A stretch of 64,000 nt of DNA, from NCBI GenBank assembly GCA_013397455.1, contig VYZB01000347.1, positions 881,781 to 945,780 of the forward strand, in the 5' to 3' direction. Position numbers and translations under genes: made by a program. Positions 1 through 31,918 of the stretch are shown in pieces. Position 1 is the stretch's first letter. Every line of letters begins with the position of its first letter. Below the pieces are notes generated by a model. It saw only the letters and a list, made by a program, of their open reading frames with translations. It was not told where the DNA came from and made no database searches. Origin of the DNA: Crotophaga sulcirostris (taxonomy: Eukaryota > Chordata > Aves > Cuculiformes > Crotophagidae).

Positions 1-3000
1 TTTTGGGCACTGAAGCTTCTGTAAACAGCTGGGTTTATGTACAGTTCAGTAATTTCCCACTGTGAGTCTTTTTAGACAGGAATTCAATTGTTAGACAGTA
101 CAATTGTTTTTTAACAACTTTTTAATTATCAGAAGATGATCGTTTTCTTAAAACTTTCTGAAGAAAGGTTCTGAAAGAGAGGTTGGCGACACTTTTGCCC
201 TGCTATGTTTTGAAATGTCTCACTGTTCTCAGTGTTGGCTTTTTAGCTTTGTAATCCTCATGTGGACTTGAGACTTGATGTGAGACTCCTCTTCATATTC
301 ACAGCTACTTGGAATGAAATACCAGAGCTTATTGAATGTTTAATGACCTTTTCCCTTTGTGTAGACTTCATATGACCCTTAATATCTAGGTTATTCAAAA
401 TTGCTTCATGTCTGTTGACAATCCTGGACTTCTCTCCAGTGTAGGTAACAAAAACTTCCTTCTTTTGAATGAGTACTCCACAGCAAAGCCAGCAGCTTTT
501 GACCAGTGGGGAGATAATATCTTGCTATCTCTGAATTGTAAGTGGGACAGATTGCTTTGCATGCTCAGCAGTTTGGGAGAGAACCGTGAGACTCTGATCT
601 CGTAGTTCCAAGTCTGCCTGGACTATTGAGCAGGATGGGTATTTGACACGCTCTATGGCTCTGACAATGCTATTTTATTTTAATATTTTCAACTAGCTAG
701 TGCCAGGTTAATGACTGGGGATTTTGCCTAGCTTCTCTGAGGAACCGGACTCTCCTGGGCGTGATATGGAGAGCCCAGAACTCTCAAGCATCTCCAGATG
801 CCTCACCCAGAATGTTTAATGTCATTATGGAGGCCAGAACCTGCAAGCTGGATTTCATAATGCCTGATTTAGAGGTGCATAAATCCAGTATTAGATGAGA
901 CTTTCTTTATGGAATATGCCCCGTGCTAGTTTGCATTTGGTAGGAAAGCCTTTTGAATTAGGTTGCTTCCCAAAACATCATCTAGAAGAATGCTTGTTAG
1001 TCTATGGGTCTATAACTATACCTGTAATTAGAATGAACCTTCATAGCCAAGTTTAGCAAAGGCTTTGGCAGCAGAGCTTTTCCTAATTAAATTGCCCAAT
1101 TTAGTTTTTTCCACCTTTTTTTTTTAATGTATGCTTTAAAATACTCTTAAAGTGTGCTCTTTAAAATATTTCTGTAGTAAGTTGTTTCCATGCACCATTA
1201 TTATTATGGTAAAGAGGTAATTCTGAGAGGTGGGAAAAGTGACTTGAAATTTGACATTTTTATAAACCTTATTCACTTTGTAATCACTTTCTCATTAATT
1301 TTTTACAAATTTGGAATTTAGATTGGGAAAATGCCTTTATAAAGATGTTGTAATTAGTTTCTGCTAAGTTGGAGACTGACTGTTGTTCAGAATAGTATTG
1401 GCAGAAGAAAAGCAGGACTAAGCAACAGTAAATAAAGAAGGGAAATAAAGAGTAACTTTCATACTCACTTAATTAGCTGGCCAACAATATTGATAATTTG
1501 TTTTGCCAACAAAATGACACTCAAGTAAAAAGTTACTTTGGCTATTGCTCTAACTCAGAGTGGCTACCTGAATGGCATCTGTCATTCTGTGTGTGCGTCT
1601 TCCTCTATGGACTGCACATTGCTCTCCTGAAATGGTGTTTGTCTTCTTTTATTCACTGGCCAAAGTTGATCATAGCAACAGCAGTAAATTAAACATTATA
1701 AAGCTGTGCATGCTCTAACTATGAGCTGTCAGGGATGTTACTCAGTTACCCTGGAAACTTCACAGACTCAGAACATGATGGTATTTAGTAAGTGCAGGAG
1801 GAGAAGTTTGTGATTTGCTTTTTAAACTGAAACTGTTATTGCATTTTCAGTTTATACATGTTTTATTTATCTGTGCATATTAGCGCAGTATTGTATTTTG
1901 GATACAACTTTATAAAATGTGTAATTACAGAGAAAAAATGTTCTTTAAACTGAAATGGGAAGCGGATGTTGGGGAGTGGATAGTTTGTTTTGGGCTTATT
2001 TTTGTATCAAACAAGCATTACACCAGGTTACATCTAGGGCCTAATCACTGCAGGCTTTAATGCCGTTCTGTAGAAAATAGGAGAGACTAAGCTACCTTCT
2101 ACCTAAAGTCCCTTCATTAATTCAGTGGGAAGGGAAGCTCCTCTTCTTGTAGGACAGGAAATAGGTGGAAAAGACTGCTTTTCCACATGGTGTTTAACAG
2201 AATTAGGTAATCCATCCTTGCTTAACAGAGGTATGTATTACCTCCTCAGTTTTGGAGTGAAGGAGCAATAGACGAGGTCTCTGCCCTGCACAGGATTGCT
2301 TTGCTTATAACTCAGTTCCACACAGCACCTTAACTTGTGAAACTCAGCTGTAGCTCAGTATTAGTAAAAGAGAGTAGCTGCCTACAAACATTATTAATGT
2401 TTGGAGGTTCTGGAGTCTGCTTGAAGGATTCTCACAGTAGTGAGAAGAAAGGCTTGGAGTATGCACATTCCTACCTGATGCAGTATTTTTGAAATAACAG
2501 CTAGTTTTGCTGTTGACCTTCAGAACAAACTTTGTAGAAAGGACTTGACTTTTAAAAAAGGGTATTAAACTTGTCCCATATAGCCTCGCTTCAGAAGGGA
2601 AGACACTCAGTGATGCTTTTTGTTCACATAACAAAAATTCTCCTTGTAGTGTCTAAATACTCCTGTGGCAACTAGCTAGCTGTAGCTGGCTTGTGAATGC
2701 AGCGTGACACTTGAATTATTCCCAGTTCTTTCTGATTTCAATGGAAATAAATTAATTAGCCTTAGAGGCATGTTTACTAATAAACATTGTCCAAAGAGGC
2801 CTGCAGGCAAGAAGAACTATTCTACCTACCTCCAATTAACACACTCTTAAACTTGTCTGTGCTTTTTTTTTTCTGAAGAAACTTTTTAATATGTTCGGCT
2901 GCACAAAAATAGGAGTAAGAGAGGCCCTATTGTAGAAAATTCTCAGGAATGCAAACATGAGTAGTCATTTGGCTTAAAAAGTCACACTAATGCCTTCTAA

Positions 3001-6000
3001 CAAAAGAGAAAGACCTCAACGTTTTGGGGAAGGAAAGAAGCTCTTCATTAATCAGACTTTCATGCATGATTTTAAATCAGTAATTGTTTTTCCCTCAAAT
3101 ACTGAAAAATATTATATACATTTATGTATATATACACACAGAGGCACATATCTGTCTATCCACCTGTATATATGTGTGTGTATTTATAAAAAGAAAAAAA
3201 GCCCCAAATTTGCTTTCTAACATGGAAAGTACCTTGGCAGGCCAAAATGGCCCTGAAATCTACAGTTAAGGTTTGGGTTTGTTCTTGCTACAAGGACATG
3301 AGTAACGTTGATAATATTCTTCTAATGCAGAATTTTCATCTAGGCAAAGTATTCCTTCGTTGCTCATTACACTACATTTGGATATATTTACAAACTTAAA
3401 TATTTGTTCCCTAAACCCAGAACTCCATGTTCTATGAGTACTACTTGGAGTTGACTATCCTAAGGATGTTCTAAAGCATGTTGGAAATGATCACAGTTGC
3501 ATTGGCATTAAGTGGTCTAAACCAGCAATGATAAATCAATTTACCTGTTCTCTTTGTATGTTACAGGCTATGCTTGTATTTTAAACTATGGTGTTAGATT
3601 TATCATTTATTTAGCAACCTTCATAAATTTTATGTGAGGGTAAACTGACACTGATGTGACCATACAGCACATGTGAGAGACTAGGCCTGTCAAGAAGTCG
3701 GTAGTAATGGTATTTGGAGCCTGAATTCTATCTGCTGTTTTGAAGATTCTCTAGAACTCTCCTGCAGCAATCTGCAAAAAATTAAAAATAATGCCTGGAT
3801 GAGGCATTTTTAAGAGTTCTGTTTAATTCTATCAAATATATTGCTTAATATCTTTTATTTTGTTATGTGCTGAATGAATTCCAAGTCAAAGGGAGAACAA
3901 ATGACTGAAAATCAAACTTTTACTGTTATTGTGAAACTCCTGTCATCAATAAAGCTAGACTACATCCCCTGTAGTTATTACTTACCATTTCTGCAGAGAA
4001 GCTTCCTAAAACTTGCCTGTCTTATTTTCAAATGGCTTTACAGCTAGTGTCACAATCATGCCTAAACATCACAGACAAGCACTGTGATGTCCGGACCAGC
4101 TGTGCCCCTGATGTGTGGGAAGTGGAGCTGTGGACTGGTACAGCCATGAACCTCAGTCCTCTCCTGTGATTTAATGTGTGCATATCGCTCTCTGGGCTGC
4201 TAACAGGAAGAGGGGAGGGAATGACGTGATAGCAGCAACACTCTCCTGATGTAGCTTTGCCTGTCTCTTACACCTTCCCTTGTTCTCTTTTTGCGTAGGT
4301 ACCTCTGCACCAGCTCCCACTCTTGTTAGGATGAGCATAGGCTGGAGTGAGGCAAGCCTGGCTTGAGATCCGATTGTATGAAAGTGTGTTGTTCAGCATG
4401 GTTTCTTGATTATCCAGTGTCATGTTCCTGCTTATATCGTCAGTTAATCCTGGCTGCTGACCTTCACTTGAGATACAGAATGTCCCTACATCTAAATAAC
4501 AGTCAGCACTTCAAAGCTGAGAAGTGCTGGAGAGTGCTGACTTGTTAACACTTGGTATTCCTGGTCTGGGATCATGACTGGGAGAATTTGTGGTGCCTCT
4601 CTTAAGCATGGATAGAAAATGTTTTTCCTTTTTTTTTTTTCTTCCCCCTGACTGCCCCCTTCTGTCACTTGTATGTTATGGAAGTTCTAAAAAAGCAGAC
4701 TAACTAATTTTGTTGTTTCTTTACATCCAAATTTTATCATTACATTCTTCCCATCCTCAAACATTTTTAACTTGTTCTGATGTTGAGTAGAGTAGCCTGT
4801 GTTTACGCTCTTCACACTGCCAGCTCTATTCAGTTAGTTGCAATACTCCCCTTAAAAAGAGAATGCTGAGTAAGGATTTCAAGGGTAGTCTGAAGTGTGA
4901 TCTACTGAAATCAATAACTAGTTTTCTGTTTATTTTGGTGCACACTGGGTCATATCCCATGTGCAGTATCAGCCTGCTGTGTATGCAGATGAATGTTCAG
5001 CCTGGGTCTGGAGGGGTTTTGAGCAAGAAGCTTTGAACATGCTGCTTGCATTTTTCTGTGGTCTGTAAAAGCAGGATGGAGCAAGATTTAATGCATTGCA
5101 TGGTTGATGCTGTAGCCATGCTGCAGTTCTGCAAACAAACAAGGAAACACATGAAAAAGGACTGTATTACAGAAAATGCTTGAACCTGCCGTGAACCCTG
5201 CAGAGGAGATAGTCCAAATTGACTGGAGTCATCAGCTGAGAAGGCTGATACTGTTCAACATCTAAAGCCCAAGAATAGGCAAAATAATGTCTGTCTTCAA
5301 AGGGGATGGCTTCTGATAAAAGACAGTAGGAACACCACAAAGGGAAATGCTGTCTTGACATTTAATGTGAATCAGTAAAGCAACTCAAAACCAAGGGATT
5401 ATTTGTAGGCTGGTTGATCTTTCTCAAAAGCAATCTATGATGGTATAATAAAAGAAAACAAGCCCCTTCAACAGTCCTAGGAAATGGAGACAGTTTAGCT
5501 CATGACCTATTTTTTTTCCTAAAAACATCAGTGTTAGCTTTTAAAATTCTCTGATTATCCAGAGGAATTTTTTCCACATCTCTTTACTGTACTGATTAAA
5601 CACAAGATTTATTTGGGGCAGTGGTACTACAGTTGGCCAACAGCCTTCTCCTCTGTTCATTAGAAAGCTATATTGTAGAGCATCTCATATGAATATTGTA
5701 ATAATTAGACTTACATCAATGTCAGTGTAAATAATAACTTTAGAAACGCTACCTTTTGGAGTTTGTTGCCCTGGCAAACAGCACAACTTGTCTGTCTAAT
5801 GAACTGCCTGGATTGAATAGCTGAATCATTTTTTTCTGTTAATCAGCCATGTAAATACAGCGCTTAGTGTTTGCTGTACATCGGAAGTATAAAATATGAT
5901 CATGGAGTATAATTTTAAGGATCTTGCATTGGAAGTCATCATGAGTTATGGATCTGTGCAGCTTTCCAAACCTGTGAGCTACTCTTCCTTTTGAAACAAA

Positions 6001-9000
6001 TAGCCCTCATCTAAACATGTTCTGAAATCTTAGGTCCCGGAATTTGGGGTTTTCATGAGTGTGCTTTCAGAGTCATTTGCCACTGAGGTAACTTGCAGCT
6101 GAAAAGGTAACGTGATAGGTGTAGCATACAGTCTTCTGTTGTGTAGAGGGGCACTCCGTGTTTTCTAGTTGTCATGTTCTTCAACAGTACATAGAAGAAC
6201 TGGTGGCAAGTTCCTCCTCTTGCAGGGATGAGCAAGGGTGTAATAGAAACCCTGATCTAACTGAAAACTACAGTCATGGGAAGGGTTTTTGTGTTCCTCC
6301 TGGATGTAGCCAGACTTCGCAGGCTGTGTGGGCCTCTTTTCAATACGGCACCATTCCTGTTGTTTCAGTACCGGAGTGTTAAAAACACCTAAATGGTGGT
6401 GGAGTCAAACTCGGGGTGTAACTGTAGCTCCTAATGTGGACTTGTCACTGTACTGTTATGGGCTATGTCAAGGAGTGGATGGGAATCCACCTTGTCTGTG
6501 GTAGGAAAAGGCAAAGACAAGTTGCGGTGTCCATCACGAGGAGATCTGTCTTGCAGCACAGCTACAAAATGTTTTCTTGCAGCCCAGGCTGTGTGCCACT
6601 TGGCAATGCAAACAGATGCTGTATGTATTTTTTTTTGCTGTGTGATTAATGGGATAGTGTTCTTCAGTGTTTGCATATGCCTCCCTTGTCCTCTAGAGAC
6701 ACTCCTACGACTTTTCTCTTCAGAATGTCTTTCCAGAGATGTACCGTGATGGTTTTGAGCTTCATCACAGTCCTTACTCCTACACTTCTGATTTCCAGCT
6801 GTGGCCTCGATCCTGCAATATGAACACGGTGATACTTTGCAGGCATCACAGGGAATCTCGGAGTGGGTCAGGACTTCATTTTTATTGCAAGCAATAGTAA
6901 TTCAACTTTCTGAGACTTTAAAGTGCAGGTTACAGTCCCTTTGGAAATTTTAATGGATTTATTTAGTCTTGGAGCTGTGCCACCAATGTCTGTCTATTGC
7001 TTTGTGATACCATTCTGGTTCCTGAGAGATGTTCTTGCTGAAGTATTTCCAAAATAAAACTCCTGCTCTCCCAGCTATATTTGGACTAATAGTGGGAGAA
7101 ATTATGGTTTATCAGATCAACTTTCAGGACTTACACTCCAGTGGGTCCCTGAGGTTCCAGAGAAGGGAAAGTTTATGCAGATCTCTTACAGCATTTCCCA
7201 TCTCTTCTGCCAAATCCTCCTTTGCTTTAACCTAAACTCAGTAATGTTCTGCCTCCCAGCATAACTGATTTTTTTTGCCTCTCTACTCTGTTCAGAATTA
7301 AACTACCAACTGGTAGTTTAGTCATTGATTTTGAGAAAGATTTATTTTTATATGTTGACAGTGCTGGAATGCCAACAGTCAATACCCAGTTGTTCCTTTT
7401 TGTGGGGTCCATCTCTGTTCTCCATTAGGTGGTCCAAATAGGCAAATTGGAAAAAAAGGTTTGTGAAGTAATGAGGGGGGAGAGAAATGTGAGGCCGCAA
7501 GAATGGCAAACGTCCAAATAGTTATGTAGATATCTAACTTGATTCAGTTATTATTGGTAGAGACTTGAAAGAGGAGAGAGAGAAAATTCTGATACTTTAT
7601 AGGTGGAAAGGCAAAAAAAAAAAAGAGAATCACATTTGTTTAAAAACAAACAAATGAACAAAGATATTTTTTAATTTTATCTTATCCCTCTGCTCCTATG
7701 AGAGTTTGCTGCTGACTTCCAAGGGACAACAAACAGATCTCTGCTTTATCTTCTGGTGTGCAGTGACATCTACAGAGAGTGGAGCACATCAAACCGAACT
7801 TTCCCATTTCATACCTTGGCTCTTTTATGACTGTGTTTCTTTTGCATATTCCTTAGTTTAAACTTATTACTTTATTTTATACATTTTAATGCATGTACAG
7901 TATTGATTATCTTTGTACACTCCCATGGAGATCTACCTATTTTTTAAAAGAATTTATTTTGACAGTTGGAAATGCAATAGCAGTTTAGACACCCAAACAG
8001 AAATTAGTTTCTCTTGGTGGGTAGAATGTCTAGTCTTACATTGTAATGCCCTGGAAGATTTCAGCTTTGTTGAGGTAAAGTTTCTTTCACAACTGTGTTA
8101 TTCACACCAAGAAGTGGGGTTTTGATGCTTTAGATCTGAGTGCTTATTCTGATATCATCATAGAGGTAGCTTTATTGTTAGACGTATTCATCACTGATGT
8201 AGTGTTTTATAATTCTAAAGAAAATACTAAAATGTAAATTTCATTTAATTTCAAAAAAATCCAAACGAATAATTCAATGAAAGTGAACATACGGCTTTTT
8301 TGCAAGATTTTTCTTTGCTAGACAAAATATTTCATTCTATTGCGTGCAGTTTTGGTTGATTTTACTTCACTGATTTATTTTTTCCCCTAAATTTTATTAT
8401 TTTTTATTTTTCTGCAAGCTTATCAGGAAGAAAAAATAGCTAGCTTCTACAGTATGATTTTATTGGCATTTCAGCCTTTATTTCTCTCGGCAAGGCAAAA
8501 CAGAATCCAGATTAGTATATGTTTGCAGAGCATTGCCTGTGGATATTATTTCATTTAAATTTACTTTACTTTTTACTTAAGACTTGAGCACTTTTTAACC
8601 TCAAGCACTCAATAACTCTCAGTAACTTGAAGACAACTATTTAATGCATAAAGTTGAACAAGCATGTAATTCTTTGCAAACATAACTCTTACACTTGTGA
8701 GGCTCTAACCTCACATTTTAAAAAGCACTTTCTAATAATTAATTCTAGAAGTAACTTAAACGGAGGGGGGAAATGAAATTTTCCACTCCAAATATGAAAA
8801 TACAAGGAAAAAAACCTCAATATTTTTATTTCTGCTGTCTTTAAAGAGGTAATTTATTAAGTATGTATAAGAATGTAGACACCTAGCTCTGAACATCATA
8901 GCATTTATTTTTTGATATTTCTTGTTCATGCTTTTTATGTAAAGGTTGTGGTATTGGTTTTGCAAAGTATGATTGATTGGGGGTAAATTTTCTTTGCTCT

Positions 9001-10474
9001 TGAGTAACATTAAATGTATCAAAACAAGGTTTAAAATTACTAAATGAATGTGCATAGGTGCATCAGGAGTTGTTTTAGTCTGGGTTTTTTTCCCTTACCC
9101 GGTCAGATACTATAATAATATTAACTGCAAACCAGATCCAGGCCTCATTAAACTAATACAGCAGAACGTTAATTAGAAAATTGCCAAGTAACGAACAAAT
9201 CCCAGAAGTTTTAAAACTTCTTAAGTGATTGTGGCTGATGAGTAGGTTTTATAGGCAGAGCTTTCATGTCTGAAAAATGACCCTGATAGTTTGCCAGCTG
9301 ACATTATTTGTTAATTCGTGTTAAGCTCCATTTTCATAGAAGAAAGAGCACAAATTAATATCTCAGTGGAGCAGGAGGGAGCACTTAAAAAACATGTAGT
9401 AAAAATCTACTCATATGTGCAAAATCCTTGGCAAAAAGCATTAAACCCTTTGGAGAAATAAGTGAGTAAAATAGTCTCTGTAAAATATAAACAAACAATA
9501 AAATGTGTAAGCAGTGAATGCTAGAAGGACATGAATAATTTTCTAGATATTCAAAGACTCTTATGCTCTAATAAAAGATAAAGTGTATAATAGATGAAAT
9601 ATGTCCATTCTATAAGAAGAGACAGAATATTTAAAAAAAAAAGGGAATGTGGCAATGTTTGAGCATTCAAAGACTGCTAGCATTTTTGTTCTTGTAGAGA
9701 TCTGCTATGTGTCCAGACTCCAGATTTCTCTTATTCTTACATTCAGAGGTTTTTAGTTGGATTAAGAAAGAAAGAAAAATACCAAACATAGAGTTTCACA
9801 AATAATTGAGGCAACTTCCATTTTTATAGTGGTTTCAAGTATGACTTGTCTACCATTAAGTATAATCACAGGGATCTTTCAATTGCTGCACAGTTATTAC
9901 TGAAAGAGGCATCTGGAAAATGTCTTCTGTTAGCTGTGGGGTTTGGCAGAGGCTATAAGCAAGCATGGTCAGTGTAATTAAAATTACAAGTGCTTGAGAC
10001 GCTGTATTTGTTTGCTCTATGTTCTTTCCTTCAGTAAATGTTAGTATTTCTTCTACATCTCCTGCTCTTGCTGGTGACCCTGACCACATTTAAACATTAT
10101 CATAGCACATAACGTGGCGGCATTGGGAGGGCAGCATTTAGGACAAAATATTAGAAGCTTAAGGAAGCACATACCTGTTTCAGAGACTGTTTGCAACAAA
10201 CAAGCAACAATAGATGTCTTCAGGAGAAGGTCAATCTGACAGAGAAAGCAAAGTACCTGACTCCAGCAGATTTCTCTTAGTGAGCTGTAAAAACCCTTTG
10301 TCAGAAAAAATCAGCCTGGAGCCCTAAACTTCCAGAGCTTTCAAAACATTGTAAGCTTTTGGTGTGAATCCTTACGCTCTCTCTCTGATAAATGTCAGAA
10401 TATGACCTGAGAACTTGTCAGTTTAGCCCCTTGGGGGATCGATGGCATTCTGCCAACTGTACAGCAAATTTTCG
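1..10474. other. Probable SEC24D intron, no exon recognised
   Basis: The first coding exon seen begins at 10706 in phase 0 and must be preceded by more SEC24D exons. I looked here for the conserved residues expected just before the zinc finger and found none. Short open frames are scattered and do not resemble proteins. AT-rich, with T/A runs and a TA/TG-rich patch near 3110-3190. Confidence 0.6.
3110..3190. repeat. Degenerate TA/TG-rich microsatellite
   Basis: Interrupted TATA, ACAC and TGTG runs in the first intron region. Low complexity with no long perfect repeat. Confidence 0.6.
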
Positions 10475-10580
10475 TAGAACCGTAGAATAGCAGGTTGGAA
10501 GGGACTTCAAGGATTGTCTGGTCCAACCTTTCTTGGCAAAACCATGGTCTGGACAAGATGGCCCAGCACCTTGTGAGTTC
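10475..10580 (-). mobile_element. CR1 LINE 3'-end fragment
   Basis: The + strand reads as the antisense of a CR1 3' terminus: a degenerate CATAGAAT-like repeat, then GGTTGGAAGGGACTTCAAGG, GTCCAACC, and TTGGCAAAACCATGGTCT typical of CR1. The body is truncated soon after. It ends about 125 bp before the SEC24D zinc-finger exon. Confidence 0.75.
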
Positions 10581-10705
10581 AGAACAATGAATGCTCTCTT
10601 GATCTGGGGGTTTTCTAACAAGAGTTAAATCTGAGAAGCAGCTTTCTAGCTCACATAATTTGAGTTGGCATTGCTTTTTGTAACTTCATGTACCTCTTCA
10701 TCTAG

Positions 10706-29230
<18,525 letters not shown>

Positions 29231-30646
29231 GGAAACTAGGAAACTCCAGTGTATTCTGTCAGCTCCTTTCTCACTTTGCAAGAGGGAGTCACTGGTGCCT
29301 GAAGGCTGGCCTGCAGCTCCACAGGACCCAGGCCCTCTGCTGTGCTGTAGTGAACCTTCGCTGTGCTCTTCTTGTACAGTGTCTTTTCACATCACCTCTC
29401 AATGAGTATTTCACTTACTTACTAAGCTGTAGAATAGGAAGTTCTGCACTCAGGTATTAATCTTCTGGGAGTCCTGACTCCTCCTCTAAGTGAACTGCCA
29501 AATTTCAAACTGTCAACGCTTAAGAGCATATGGTATGCATTTATTTAAATATAATTTAGAAAACTCTTTAATTATTCCTTTCCCTAGCCAGAAGTTGTAC
29601 AGGAGCCAGGAAAGATGCGAAAAATCTCTTGCCTTTGACGTAAAGCTGATCTCTAAGAAATAATCCCCTTGTTCCTGGAAGGGACAAGTACTAATTTCTA
29701 CAGAAACAGAGCTCTGGGTAACCTTCTGCACCCAGGGCTATCCAGGACACAAAAATGCCTCTGTTTGTGACTGGGCTTGAGTGAGTTTAACAGTGGACCA
29801 TAGGGAGATCAGTAATCAAACAACCCTTTTGTTAAGTTTGGCAGATAGCGCCACGCCATTATGGTACAATTCTCCAGTCTGAAGGGCAGCAGTTGGGTTA
29901 GCATACGGTTTAATTATGTTCTCAAAAATGAACGTGGTAGGTTTTATGTACTGTATTTGCTAACTGGAACATTCCCAATACAATTCAGATTAACACCTGT
30001 CCCTCAAAACTTCAGTGACAGGTCATAACCAAAGGTTATTTGTGGTGCTATAAAGCCTCTTGTTGAATACCAGGTCTGTTACAGTGACCTCCTCTCACAT
30101 GACTGATTCATTCAACAGTCACTGCTTTGAAAAAGAAGCCTCTGCTAACATCAGTACTTACAGTAGAATTTAGAAAGCCAGAGCCTTTGAAGGAGCTGGT
30201 CAGTCTCTCTGTATCTTTAGGACAAACACCTCTGCCTGCAAGATTTGAACTTTTCCAAACTTGAAAAGCCATTGTTACAACCATCAGTGTTGCAAAGCAA
30301 GGAAAAAGCCCCTCAAAAGTAAGGCTAAGAGTTTGGCCTCAAAAAAAGTGCCTTTAAATATGTTAATGTTGCGACTTAGTGTTAATCATTTTAATAGCCA
30401 AGGTGAGCAGTCAAGATGCATTTTTTTTGGTTTGACAGCTTGTCAAAACACTTGTATCCTTACATTGACTGAGAGCTCTTAAAATAAGTGGCTGTATTAC
30501 AAAAGGGTCCTCAGACTGAATTCAGCTCCATGACAAGCACTTTGTAGCTGGAGACATCACCCTGTAAAAAGTATTTGTTGCCATTCCAAATCAGTGTTCT
30601 TTGTAAAATTATACTAGCAACTCTATGTGTAAAGAAATATGCAATT
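29231..30646 (+). other. SEC24D: SEC24D 3' UTR and flank
   Basis: Sequence after the stop, up to the CR1 insertion. It must contain at least the start of the 3' UTR. No AATAAA occurs here. An AATATA variant is at about 29548. The cleavage site cannot be placed. Confidence 0.5.
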
Positions 30647-31918
30647 ATCACAGTATCACAGTATTACAAGGTTGGAAAGGACTTCTGAGATCATCGAGTC
30701 CAACCTATAACCCAACACTAACACCAACCCACCATCTAAACCATGGCACTGAGTGCCTCATCCAATCTCCTCTTAGACACCTCCAGGGTTGGTGACTCCA
30801 CCACCTCCCTGGGCAGCGCATTCCAATGGCTAACTACCCTTACAGTGAAGAACTTTTTCCTAACATCAAGCCTAAACTTTCCCTGATGAAGCTTGAATCC
30901 ATGACCTCTAGTTCTGTCACTGGTCACCTGAGAGAAGAGACCAACCCCTGCCTGACCACAGCCTCCTTTAAAGTAGTTGTAGAGAGCAATAAGGTCACCC
31001 CTGCCTGAGCCTCCTCTTCTGCAGGCTAAACAGCCCCAGCTCCCTCAGTCGCTCCTCGTAGGGCTTGTGCTCCAGCCCTTTCACCATGTTCGTTACCCTC
31101 CTCTGGACACACTCCAGTGTCTTGACATCTTTCCCAAACTGAGGGGCCCAGAACTGTATGCAGTATTCAAGGTGATGCCTGACCAGTGCCGAGTAGAGGG
31201 GGACGATAACTTCTCTGGTCCTGCTCGCCACACTATTCCTGATGCAGGCCAGGATACCACTGGCCTTCTTGGCGACTTGGGCACACTGCTGGCTCATGTT
31301 GAGCTTCCTGTCAACCAGCACCCCCAAGTCCTTCTCTGCCTGACTACTTTCCAGCCACTCTGTCCCCAGTCTATAGCTTTGCATGGGGTTATTGTGTTGA
31401 AAGTGTAGCACCTGGCATTTGGACTTATTAAAACTCATCCAATTGGAGTCAGCCCATCTCTCCAGTCTGTCCAGGTCCCTCTGTAGGGCCACCCTACCCT
31501 CTAACAGATCAACCCTTCCTCCCAGCTTGGTATCATCTGCAAACTTGCTAATGATGGACTCAATCCCCTCACCCAGATCATCAGTAAAGATATTAAACAG
31601 GACCGGGCCCAACACCGATCCCTGAGGGACACCACTGGTGACCGGCCGCCAACTGGATGAAACACCATTCACCACCACTCTCTGGGCTCCGCCATCCAAC
31701 CAATTCCTAACCCAGCACAGAGTGCTCCCGTCCAAGCCACGGGCTGCAAGCTTCTCTAAGTGTCTACTGTGGGAGACAGTGTCAAAGGCCTTGCTGAAGT
31801 CCTGGTATGCTACATCCACAGCCTTCCTCTTGTCCACCAGGCGAGTCACACGGTCATAAAAGGAGATCAGGTTGGTCAGGCAGAACCTACCCCTCCTAAA
31901 CCCATGCTGGCTGGGCCT
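30647..31918 (-). mobile_element. 5'-truncated CR1 LINE, about 1.27 kb, with most of the reverse transcriptase C-terminal half
   Basis: The - strand encodes the C-terminal part of CR1 ORF2. An open frame from the truncation point (about 31918) to 30995 carries reverse-transcriptase blocks: [25 protein letters not shown] and the FADD active-site box. A single frameshift near 31005-31010 separates it from the conserved end (the [19 protein letters not shown] region, finishing ...LSAMV and a stop at about 30736). The 3' terminus at 30647 has ATCACAGT-type direct repeats. The limited decay makes it the least damaged CR1 in the window. It cannot move by itself, because the 5' half is missing. It lies between the two convergent genes. 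Confidence 0.93.

Noticed and set aside
6709..6891. Open + frame after an AG, about 58 codons, with exon-like look
   Set aside because: It does not match SEC24D or any family I know, and no donor in frame fits. The stop closes it. Probably chance.
31067..31408. 113-codon + strand open frame
   Set aside because: Shadow of the CR1 reverse transcriptase that lies on the - strand.
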